Positions 7,978 to 16,757 of a DNA stretch of 40,866 nt are shown here, piece after piece (the stretch's first letter is position 1; each line of letters opens with the position of its first letter). Under the pieces are notes generated by a model. That model saw only the letters and a program-made list of their open reading frames with translations, was not told the DNA's origin and made no database searches. Source of the DNA: Cyanobacteria bacterium K_Offshore_surface_m2_239 (GTDB taxonomy: Bacteria; Cyanobacteriota; Cyanobacteriia; PCC-6307; Cyanobiaceae); NCBI GenBank assembly GCA_016882305.1, contig VGQX01000008.1, positions 1 to 40,866 of the forward strand, read 5' to 3'. Made by a program: the position numbers and the translations under genes.

Positions 7978-8730
7978 ATGGACCCTCTGCTGGCCCTGGA
8001 GGGCATCACCGTGCGGGGTCGTGACCAGCCCAGGTTGCGTCAGGTGAGTCTTTCCCTGTGGCCCGGGGAGCGTGTGGCCCTTCTCGGGCCCAGTGGCGCG
8101 GGCAAAAGCACCCTCCTCGCCGTGGCCAACGGCCTGCTCCCCCCCGACGCGGGCCACGTTCGCTGGGAGGGAGTGCCCCCCGCCCGTTCTCGCCGAGCAC
8201 GCCGCCGCCAACAGGCCCGCATCGGCACGCTCTGGCAGGACCTCCGCCTGATCGAGGAGCTGAACGTGCAGCAAAACCTCAACGCCGCGCGGCTGGCCGA
8301 TTGGAGCTGGCCCAAGGCCTGGCTCAACCTGCTCGTTCCCCTGGACACGGACGCCAACGCCGCCGCCCTCGCCTGGGTTGACCTGGAGGCCGCGCTGCTG
8401 CCGAGGGCCGTGGCGGAGCTGTCCGGCGGTCAGCGCCAACGGGTGGCGATCGCTCGCCTGCTGCGTCAGGAGGCTCAGTTGTGGTTGCTCGACGAACCCC
8501 TCGCCAGCCTGGACCCCCGACGCGCTCAGGAGGTGTTGGCGTTGCTCCTGCGGCTTGGCCAGGCGCCCAGGGCTGTCCTGCTGTCGTTGCATCGCCCGGA
8601 TCTCTTGGCGGGATTTGATCGGGTCCTCGGCCTGCGCCAGGGGACCCTGTGGTTCGACGTCCCGGCCTCCTCGCTCATGCCCTCCCAGTTGGAGGCTCTC
8701 TACGCCGGCGCCCCCCCCGCCGATGGCTGA
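7978..8730 (+). CDS. ABC transporter ATP-binding protein, PhnC-like, putative selenate importer
   Basis: This cytoplasmic ATPase powers the importer formed with its two neighbours. The 250 residues contain Walker A LLGPSGAGKST, a Q-loop (LWQDLRL), the ABC signature LSGGQRQRVAIARLL, Walker B LWLLDEPLASLDP and the switch His in LLSLHRP. The gene starts 10 bases after the binding-protein stop and overlaps the permease gene by 8 bases, so the three are one transcription unit. Family proteins of this size include phosphonate and putative selenate importers; context favours selenium. One HIP1-type octamer (8446-8453) lies inside the gene. Confidence 0.93.
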   Translation: MDPLLALEGITVRGRDQPRLRQVSLSLWPGERVALLGPSGAGKSTLLAVANGLLPPDAGHVRWEGVPPARSRRARRRQQARIGTLWQDLRLIEELNVQQNLNAARLADWSWPKAWLNLLVPLDTDANAAALAWVDLEAALLPRAVAELSGGQRQRVAIARLLRQEAQLWLLDEPLASLDPRRAQEVLALLLRLGQAPRAVLLSLHRPDLLAGFDRVLGLRQGTLWFDVPASSLMPSQLEALYAGAPPADG

Positions 8731-10369
8731 CACCCGCCCGATCCCCCTTGAGGCTCCGGCCCGCTGGCCTCCGGCGGCTCCCCTGCTCCCCCTCCTCCCC
8801 GCCCTGGTGGTCCTGCCGGTCCTTCTCGTCCTGCCCGGGCAGGTGCACGCGGGAGGGTGGGATCTCGTTGGCCGTTTTCTTCTGGCGGCCCTGCGTCCCT
8901 CCGCCGACCCCCTGGTCTGGCGCTCCGCTGTCGAGGGCTTGGCCATCACCCTGGGCATGGCCCTCCTCGGCTGGACAACCAGCCTGCTCGGTGGGTTGCT
9001 GCTGGGTTGTGCCAGCTCCCGCACCCTTTGGCGGCAGACCGCAGGGCAGCTCTGGCCTGCCAGCGCTCTGCGGCGCCTCCTGGCCCTTCCCCGTTCGCTC
9101 CACGAGCTTCTGTGGGGATTGCTGCTGCTGCAGCTTCTCGGGCTGCGCCCCGTGGTCGCGGTTGTGGCGATCGCCCTTCCCTACAGCGCGCTGGTGGCGC
9201 GGGTGTTGGCGGATCAGCTCGATGGCTTGGACACCTCCCGCCTGGAGGCGCTCCGCTGTGCGGGCGCCAGCGCCCCCGCCGCCCTGCTGACAGCCCTCGG
9301 CCCCGCCCTGCTGCCGGGGTTGCTCAGCTACGGGGGCTATCGCCTGGAATGCGCCCTGCGCAGCGCCACGCTGTTGGGCGTGTTCGGGTTGGGCGGGCTG
9401 GGCACCGAGCTGCGGCTCACTCTGCAATCCCTGGAATTTCGCGAGCTCTGGTGCGGTCTCTGGGTCCTTCTCGGCGCCATGCTCCTTTTGGAGGGTGGTC
9501 TGGCGGCCCTGCGTCGTCGCTGGCTGTCCCCCCGCCGGCTGCGCTTGGCCCCGTCCGGCGATCGACCAACGCGTCCGCTGGCCGCGGGGGGGCGGGAACT
9601 GCTCCTGGTGGCTGTGCTCCTCCCGCTGCTCTGCTGGTGGGTGGGCGGAGCCTTGGGGGTGCGTCCCGGGGATCTGGTGGCGGTTCAACCCTTGCCTCCT
9701 CTGGGCACACCCGACTGGGAGGCCATGCTCAGCCTGCCCTGGGCCACCCTGATCTCCAGCACCCTGGCCCTGACCCTCCTCTCCGGAGCTCTGGCGGTTG
9801 GCCTGGCACCGCTTCTTCTGCTTCTGGTGGCCCCATGGCCCCGGGCTCGCTGGGTGGTGCGTCTGATCTGGGCCCTGGGCCGCCTCTGGCCGCCGCCTCT
9901 GACCGCCTTGCTGCTCCTGTTTCTCTTGCGTCCGGGCCTGCTCACGGCGGCCCTGGCCCTGGGCTTTCACAATCTGGGCATTCTCGGCCGACTCCTGCTG
10001 GAAGGACTGGAGGAGGCCCCGTCGGGTCCGCCGCAGGCCTTGGCCTTGTTGGGTGCCGGTCCTCGCTTGAGCCTCCTCTACGGCTCCCTCAGCGCCGTCG
10101 CCCATCCTTATCTGGCCTACGGGGCTTATCGCACCGATGTGATCCTGCGGGAGACGGTGGTGGTGGGTTTGGTGGGCGCGACCGGGTTGGGCAGCCAACT
10201 GCTGGAGAGTCTCAGCGCCTTCGCCTGGGAGCGCATCCTGGCCCTGGTGGTGGTCTATGCCACTCTCACCCTGCTGGGGGAGGAGCTGGCGGATCGCCTG
10301 AGGCGGCGGCTGCTCTCCAGGCCCGTGGCTCCATCCCTTCCAGTGTCCCCAGCCTTGTCAGATCCTTAA
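8723..10369 (+). CDS. ABC transporter permease, two fused PhnE-like domains
   Basis: The 548-residue integral membrane protein contains two complete inner-membrane permease domains in tandem, each about 250 residues. Each has an EAA-type coupling loop: ALRCAGASAPAALLTALGPA in the first half, and ALALLGAGPRLSLLYGSLSA in the second. Two permease halves on one chain would satisfy the importer's need for a dimer. The frame is open from 8378, but the upstream part is the ATPase gene in another frame; ATG at 8723 overlaps the ATPase stop by 8 bases, as expected for translational coupling. It completes the putative selenate importer. Repeated Leu stretches make its composition extreme. Confidence 0.9.
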   Translation: MADTRPIPLEAPARWPPAAPLLPLLPALVVLPVLLVLPGQVHAGGWDLVGRFLLAALRPSADPLVWRSAVEGLAITLGMALLGWTTSLLGGLLLGCASSRTLWRQTAGQLWPASALRRLLALPRSLHELLWGLLLLQLLGLRPVVAVVAIALPYSALVARVLADQLDGLDTSRLEALRCAGASAPAALLTALGPALLPGLLSYGGYRLECALRSATLLGVFGLGGLGTELRLTLQSLEFRELWCGLWVLLGAMLLLEGGLAALRRRWLSPRRLRLAPSGDRPTRPLAAGGRELLLVAVLLPLLCWWVGGALGVRPGDLVAVQPLPPLGTPDWEAMLSLPWATLISSTLALTLLSGALAVGLAPLLLLLVAPWPRARWVVRLIWALGRLWPPPLTALLLLFLLRPGLLTAALALGFHNLGILGRLLLEGLEEAPSGPPQALALLGAGPRLSLLYGSLSAVAHPYLAYGAYRTDVILRETVVVGLVGATGLGSQLLESLSAFAWERILALVVVYATLTLLGEELADRLRRRLLSRPVAPSLPVSPALSDP

Positions 10370-10441
10370 CCTTTCCCTTGCCCAAGCGGCGAACAATGAA
10401 GGCACCCGGGCCTTGGCCTGTGTCTCTCCTGGCCGTCCCTC

Positions 10442-11297
10442 AGTCGGACAGGTTGGCGCACCCTGGAGGCCGGCCAGCGCCTCCGGGGGGAGATCCCTCC
10501 GGCCGATGGCGAGAGTTGCAAGTCCTGGAGGTGACCCCGACGTGGGCGTGGTTGAGCTGTCAGCAGCGTTGCCGGTTCACGGCGGGCCTACGGATCGCGC
10601 AGGAGGGGGGAAAGGGGTCTCTCGTCGTGGCTCCCCTGCACCCCGTGCCCGGGGAGCGGCTTCGGCGCGTCGGTGACCGACTGCGTCTCACCGCCGCCGT
10701 CACCGACGCGGCGGATGCCATTCCCTGCGGTTCTCCAGAGGTGTTGCACCAGCTCCGTGTCGGGGAGCCGGTGGTCTTCGACGACGGGAGGCTCCATGGT
10801 CTCGGATTGAGGCTGTCCAGCCTGAGCAGGTGCTGCTGCGCATCACCGCCGCCCCCGGGCGGGGCTACCGCCTGAAAGCCGACAAGGGAATCAACCTCCC
10901 CGAAAGCGACTTCACCATCCCCGCCCTCCCCGCCAAGGATCTTCAGGATCTGACCTTTGCCGCGCCCCATGCCGATCTCATCAACGATGCCTTCGTCCAT
11001 CGGGTGGCGGACATTGAGGCTCTCCACCAGCACTGCGCGGAACGCGGCATCAGCGAGGTTGCCCTGGTGTTGAAGGTTGAAACCCTTCAGGCTGTCCGCG
11101 ACCTGCGGCCCATCTGCCCTGCATTTGGGCCACTCAGGTGCTGGAGTCGATGGTCCGGGGGGGGGCCGACCCGGGCGGCGATCACGGATGCGGCCATGGG
11201 AGCCCGGGCCGAGCATGGGCGCCATCGAAACCAATGGCGCAGTTGTCTGGCCTTCTCGCTGGAGCCCAGCCCGAAAAAATTTCATGCCAGCCCTTGA
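10442..11297 (+). pseudogene. decayed pyruvate-kinase-like gene with frameshifts and an internal deletion
   Basis: Several frames in succession carry pieces of the pyruvate kinase barrel. An early piece reads GWRTLEAGQRLRG. After a shift near the G run at about 10485, the next holds WRELQVLEV and, later, GEPVVFDDG, the Mg/ADP-site region. After a shift near 10800 comes IEAVQPEQVLLR, then LKADKGINLPESDFTIPAL and VLKVETLQAVRDL. A jump near 11103 loses about 60 residues and leads to AAHLPCIWATQVLESMVRGG. A nine-G run (11157-11165) shifts frame again to PTRAAITDAAMGARAE. The N-terminal part and catalytic middle are missing. Family assignment rests on barrel motifs; the intact gene would be the long pyruvate-kinase-like type. 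It follows the selenium importer directly. Confidence 0.78.
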
Positions 11298-11327
11298 TCC
11301 GCGCGCGCAGAAGGGTCTGCGGGCCGA

Positions 11328-11855
11328 TCAGTCGCCGAGCTGACCGCAGTCCTCGATCACCACCGCGGCGCTGGGACGGCCGGACCGACTGCCACGGGCT
11401 TCGATCGCCTGAAGCAGCGCAAGACCCTCTCGCAGCTCCCCGAAAACAACGTGTTTGCCATCCAGCCAGGGGGTGACCGTGGTGGTGATGAAGAATTGGG
11501 AGCCATTGGTGTTGGGCCCCGCGTTGGCCATGCTCAGCAACCCTCCCTTGTCATGACTGAGATCAAAGTTTTCATCCTCGAATTTTGAACCGTAGATGGA
11601 CTCACCACCGGTGCCATTTCCTGCGGTGAAGTCTCCTCCTTGACACATGAAATCAGGAATGATGCGATGAAAAGCAGATCCTTTGTAGCTCAATGGCCTG
11701 CCGCTGAGACCTACCCCCTTTTCTCCGGTACAGAGAGCCCGGAAATTTTCAGCTGTCTTTGGCACCACATTCGCAAAAAGTTCAAAGATGAGACGCCCGG
11801 AGGGCGCCCCATCAATGCTGATGTCAAAGTAAACGCGGGGGTTGGGGCCGGTCAT
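11328..11855 (-). CDS. cyclophilin-type peptidyl-prolyl cis-trans isomerase
   Basis: This enzyme speeds cis-trans isomerisation of X-Pro bonds during protein folding. The 175-residue protein is a single cyclophilin domain of the eukaryote-like A type, with VYFDISIDG, the catalytic [16 protein letters not shown] (Arg64, Phe69, Gln72), the [15 protein letters not shown] strand and [10 protein letters not shown] (Trp130, His135). There is no signal peptide, so it is cytoplasmic. The ATG at 11855 gives the standard family beginning. It is the last of four minus-strand genes with terC, the DUF6464-like gene and the TerB-like gene, but the 50-base gap before it leaves room for its own promoter. Confidence 0.95.
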   Translation of the reverse strand: MTGPNPRVYFDISIDGAPSGRLIFELFANVVPKTAENFRALCTGEKGVGLSGRPLSYKGSAFHRIIPDFMCQGGDFTAGNGTGGESIYGSKFEDENFDLSHDKGGLLSMANAGPNTNGSQFFITTTVTPWLDGKHVVFGELREGLALLQAIEARGSRSGRPSAAVVIEDCGQLGD

Positions 11856-11905
11856 GGCGGACGGTGATTTCCGTTCTGATCATGCCGCATGGCCCGGAGG
11901 TGGCC

Positions 11906-12373
11906 TCACTCGTGCATCACGTCGGCATGCAGAACATCCATCACGGACAACACCTTCTCGGTGTCCGTGGTCGAAAGGCCCAGGGTGGCGGCCAGATTGT
12001 CCAGGATGTTGCGTTCATCCGCCTCCAGGGGGCCATCGGAACGCATGATTTCCGCAGCCACGGCATAGGCGGTGGCCCGCTGTCGTGGACTGAGGACCTC
12101 CGCGGCCTCCACCATCAGATGCTGAGCGCCCTTGCTGCGCATGTCGCGCAACAGCTGGTCCATCAGTCGCACCATGCCCGCGTCGCCGTAATCCCGGAAG
12201 GGGTGGCGATAGTCGAGGGCGTGGCGCAAGGCGCGAGAGCCGGCCATGGTCAAGACGCCATCCCAGGAGACGGCCGCCAGGGCGATGGCCGCGAAGGCGC
12301 TGGGTGGCTCCAGGGCTCCTTCCGCGGAGGCGTTGGGCTCGAGCCTGGTCTGTGGGCGGGAGGTGACGGTCAT
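11906..12373 (-). CDS. TerB-like (tellurite resistance B) family protein
   Basis: The 155-residue protein is almost entirely helical and matches the TerB/DjlA-N layout. A first helix block (AFAAIALAAVSWDGVLTMAG) is followed by EAAEVLSPRQRATAYAVAAE, then DGPLEADERNILDNLAATLG with the acidic cluster near the second block's start that is typical of the family. TerB proteins are linked to tellurite resistance and metal-related stress, but no enzyme activity is known. The ATG at 12373 is preferred to the upstream ATG at 12433, whose extra 20 residues are Pro- and Cys-rich and unlike the family. Its nearness to a TerC gene supports a shared context. Confidence 0.82.
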   Translation of the reverse strand: MTVTSRPQTRLEPNASAEGALEPPSAFAAIALAAVSWDGVLTMAGSRALRHALDYRHPFRDYGDAGMVRLMDQLLRDMRSKGAQHLMVEAAEVLSPRQRATAYAVAAEIMRSDGPLEADERNILDNLAATLGLSTTDTEKVLSVMDVLHADVMHE

Positions 12374-12501
12374 GGATGAGGGGGGGTGGCCCTCCATGGG
12401 CGGAGGGGAACAGCAGAGATGACGCGAAAACACGTCTCACATCCAGCCAATTTGGTTCAGTGGTGCTTGTTGTGCCGGTAGCCAATTCGACAAATCTGAA
12501 C

Positions 12502-12523
12502 GGTTGAGTATCCCTACTCAACC
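12502..12523 (-). other. perfect hairpin overlapping the DUF6464-like stop codon
   Basis: GGTTGAGTA (12502-12510) and TACTCAACC (12515-12523) form a perfect 9-base stem with a 4-base loop. The stop codon of the DUF6464-like gene lies inside one arm. No T run follows on either strand, so it may be an RNA-stabilising or attenuating hairpin rather than a full terminator. Confidence 0.5.
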
Positions 12524-12949
12524 CTGGCAACCACCGCCCTCCGGGTTGGCTCCAACCCTCAACTCCCGCTCCGCCCCAGGGGTTCGGTGGGGGCGGGGAG
12601 GTTGCCGCTCGCGAAAATGGCCGCAGGTGGCGCAAGGCCCCTCCGGAAGCACCGCACAGCGCAGGAGCGGACTCAGCGCGTTGAAATGACAGCTTGGATT
12701 GCCGATCACCCATTGGCCCTTCCACCACAGCGCATCCGCTGGACGCGCCTGCCGTTTCACCTCCAGAGCCACTGCGGTGAGCTGGTAGCGGCCATCCCGC
12801 AAGGCATAGCGATGGCGGCGTTGGGTGACCAGCAATGGCTGCGCATCCACTTCAATCCATAGACCTGGTTGAGGATTGCTTGGCAGTTCCTCAAGGTCGA
12901 GACGAGCCAGCACCTGATTGCTGCCACTCAAGCGCAGTTCCACTTGCAT
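12518..12949 (-). CDS. DUF6464-like conserved cyanobacterial protein
   Basis: The 143-residue product begins MQVELRLSGSNQVLARLDLE, has a beta-rich middle (QRRHRYALRDGRYQLTAVAL), and then a Cys-containing region CHFNALSPLLRCAVLPEG followed by CATC. Four spaced cysteines could bind a metal. This arrangement matches, from memory, the cyanobacterial DUF6464 family, whose function is unknown; the match needs a profile search. The C-terminal 25 residues are Arg/Gly/Pro-rich and probably disordered. The gene starts 9 bases after the terC stop on the same strand, which points to cotranscription. Confidence 0.7.
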   Translation of the reverse strand: MQVELRLSGSNQVLARLDLEELPSNPQPGLWIEVDAQPLLVTQRRHRYALRDGRYQLTAVALEVKRQARPADALWWKGQWVIGNPSCHFNALSPLLRCAVLPEGPCATCGHFRERQPPRPHRTPGAERELRVGANPEGGGCQG

Positions 12950-12958
12950 CGGCGGAAT

Positions 12959-13753
12959 CTAGTTCCCAACGTCCGGTTCGTTGGTCACGGTCTCGGCCAG
13001 CGCTGCGGGTTGTCGCACGGAAAACCCCCAGAGCAAAAGGATTCCGACCGATAGCAGCAGCACCCATTCCGGTGGAGACAATTGGGGAAGTCCCAACCGC
13101 ACAAGAAGCCGCAATCCCACCAGACCCACCGCCACGTAACCAGCCGTTTCCAGATTGGGGTAGATCTCCAACCAGCGGCTGAAAAGTCCGGCAGTCAAGC
13201 GCAGGGTCAGCACCCCGATCACTCCCCCGGCCATGACGATCAGCAGACGATCGGTGACCGCCACCGCAGCGGCGATGCTGTCGAGGGAAAAGGCCAGATC
13301 CGTCAGGGCCAGGGTCAGGACCACCTGGCGCAGCGAGGGCGCGGCGGGGTGGGCGTTCGGTGCATCCGCACCCGCCTCGTCCCTCGGCGATCCCGCTGGC
13401 ATCGCCGCTCTAGCGGCGGTGGAGGCGGTCCAGACCGCCAGGAGTTGTTTGCCACTCAGCCACAACAAATAGAGGGATGCCGCCAGTTGCAAGGGCCAGA
13501 AGTTCAAGACCCAACCAGCGGCAGCAATCAGGGCAAGCCTCAAAACCAAGGCGAGGAAGAGGCCGAAGTTGAGAGCTTGCTGTTGCTTGGCGGGATTGTG
13601 CAATCCTCGTGAAATCGCGGCGAGCGCGATGGCGTTGTCAGCGGAGAGGATGGCTTCGAGTGCGACGAGCAGAGGCAACAGCAGGAGAAACTCATGCCAT
13701 TGATCAGCCCCGACGAGCAGGGGTGTGAGGGAGGGAACGGTTTCCGCTTCCAT
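12959..13753 (-). CDS. TerC family integral membrane protein
   Basis: TerC proteins are polytopic membrane proteins linked to tellurite resistance, export of Mn2+ and other metals, and in plastids to thylakoid insertion. The 264-residue protein has about seven membrane spans. The two hallmark helices with acidic residues are both present: ALEAILSADNAIALAAISRG near residue 35, and LALTDLAFSLDSIAAAVAVT near residue 155. A charged, Ala/Pro-rich loop separates the two halves. ATG at 13753 gives a short cytoplasmic or periplasmic leader. It heads a minus-strand run with the DUF6464-like and TerB-like genes. Substrate cannot be read from sequence. Confidence 0.9.
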   Translation of the reverse strand: MEAETVPSLTPLLVGADQWHEFLLLLPLLVALEAILSADNAIALAAISRGLHNPAKQQQALNFGLFLALVLRLALIAAAGWVLNFWPLQLAASLYLLWLSGKQLLAVWTASTAARAAMPAGSPRDEAGADAPNAHPAAPSLRQVVLTLALTDLAFSLDSIAAAVAVTDRLLIVMAGGVIGVLTLRLTAGLFSRWLEIYPNLETAGYVAVGLVGLRLLVRLGLPQLSPPEWVLLLSVGILLLWGFSVRQPAALAETVTNEPDVGN

Positions 13754-13849
13754 GTTCGGTGGTGGCCCAGCGGGCAGAGCGATCGCTCGCCGGTGGAGCA
13801 GACCTGAACCATCCTAGAAAAGCACCTCCACCGCTCAGGGTCCGCGTCC

Positions 13850-15681
<1,832 letters not shown>

Positions 15682-15690
15682 GGCTCTGCC

Positions 15691-16584
15691 TCAACTCTGA
15701 TTGAACGAGGCGGTGTGCCTCACTTTGCACTCCTTGCTCACAAGGTCATGTGCCCTGTAAGTATCCTCTTGCAAGCCATAGGCCTCGTGCTCAAGGAGTT
15801 TTTCTTCCTCGCTGATATTCTTGTAGATCGACGTGGAAAGTGAGCGCTGGGTTGCCGGGTCAGGGGAGACGGGGATGCCGAGAGCCTTTGGCTTGGCAAG
15901 CAGTGATCCAGCGCGGCAGCTCTGCGCCACATGGATGGCTTCATGGTTGAGCACGCGTAAAAAATCCTTCGAGCCCTGATCCATGACGCGGGGTTGGATA
16001 CGCATTGTTCCCTGCCGGTGATCCCATTCGGCCGCTGCTCCCTTTTTGAGCGTGGGAGCCAGTGTCACCCGGACCCCCGCATCGCGCAGCGCTTCCAAAA
16101 GTGAGTTAATCGCCTGCCTTTCCGTATCGAATGTCGGGGGATCATTGATCAACGACCGCAATTCAGCCAAGCTCAAGTCCGCTTCTCCAGCACGTTTTTT
16201 GTAGAGGTAGCGAATAGAGCCATCTGGCAAAAGCTCCTCCTGTGGTTGCCATTGGGAGTCGGCCTCCTCCAGCTTTGTGAACAGATCAATACGATCCAGG
16301 CTTGGTGTCACGCGATCGATGGCGGGAAGAGGAGCAACACTTCCAGACAGCCCGAAGGGCGACGTCGATTTCAAAAACCTGGATTGAACGTGCTCCAGCA
16401 GATGGGGGCCAAAGAGGACAGCTGTGCTTGCCGATGCCACGGCCATACCCCAACGCAAACCTTCAGCAAACCGGGATACTTTGACCAGAGTGCGCCCGCA
16501 GCGGATACATTTAAGTGTAGACCTTGGACGGTGCTTGAAACGAACCGGTAAGCAGTCACAAGCCGGACATTGGTACAGCCGCAC
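15691..16584 (-). CDS. zinc-ribbon membrane protein with HExxH putative metallopeptidase domain
   Basis: No named family is recognised. The 297-residue protein begins with a zinc ribbon (CPAC near residue 6, CIRC near 26), followed by one hydrophobic segment (WGMAVASASTAVLFGPHLL, about 45-63). The remaining part carries NHEAIHVAQSC, an HExxH zinc site at His214-Glu215-His218, and downstream LLEHEAYGLQEDTYRA, whose Glu266 could be the third ligand. This order is that of a membrane-anchored zinc metallopeptidase with the catalytic domain beyond the membrane. The GTG start at 16584 follows AAGG at suitable spacing. The gene converges on gap with 9 bases between them. Peptidase activity is inferred from the motif alone. 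Confidence 0.72.
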   Translation of the reverse strand: MRLYQCPACDCLPVRFKHRPRSTLKCIRCGRTLVKVSRFAEGLRWGMAVASASTAVLFGPHLLEHVQSRFLKSTSPFGLSGSVAPLPAIDRVTPSLDRIDLFTKLEEADSQWQPQEELLPDGSIRYLYKKRAGEADLSLAELRSLINDPPTFDTERQAINSLLEALRDAGVRVTLAPTLKKGAAAEWDHRQGTMRIQPRVMDQGSKDFLRVLNHEAIHVAQSCRAGSLLAKPKALGIPVSPDPATQRSLSTSIYKNISEEEKLLEHEAYGLQEDTYRAHDLVSKECKVRHTASFNQS

Positions 16585-16731
16585 TTGAGCCTTAACATAT
16601 TTCTCACAATTTAGCAGTTCCCGCGCTGAGTGCCCGCTCGGGATCCCCCTGGTGCGCTGTGCGCCGCCAGGGAGATCCCACCTTTTGGCGCCCCTCGATC
16701 CTGTGTCACACCCAAGGGCCGTGACTTGCGA

Positions 16732-16744
16732 GGATCACCTCCTT
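16732..16744 (+). other. 16S rRNA 3'-end-like sequence with anti-Shine-Dalgarno before mfd
   Basis: GGATCACCTCCTT here is identical to the usual 3' end of bacterial 16S rRNA and is preceded by TTGCGA, resembling the TGCGGCT that precedes it in rRNA. It ends 13 bases before the mfd ATG. Either a degraded rRNA fragment or a functional pyrimidine-rich leader is possible. The rest of the 16585-16757 gap holds a GC-rich inverted repeat (CCCTGG/CCAGGG) and no recognisable promoter. Confidence 0.4.
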
Positions 16745-16757
16745 CCTCCCTGGGGTC

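Noticed and set aside
8378-8722. Upstream extension of the permease frame
   Set aside because: This part is the ATPase gene read in another frame; the permease starts at 8723 with the expected overlap.
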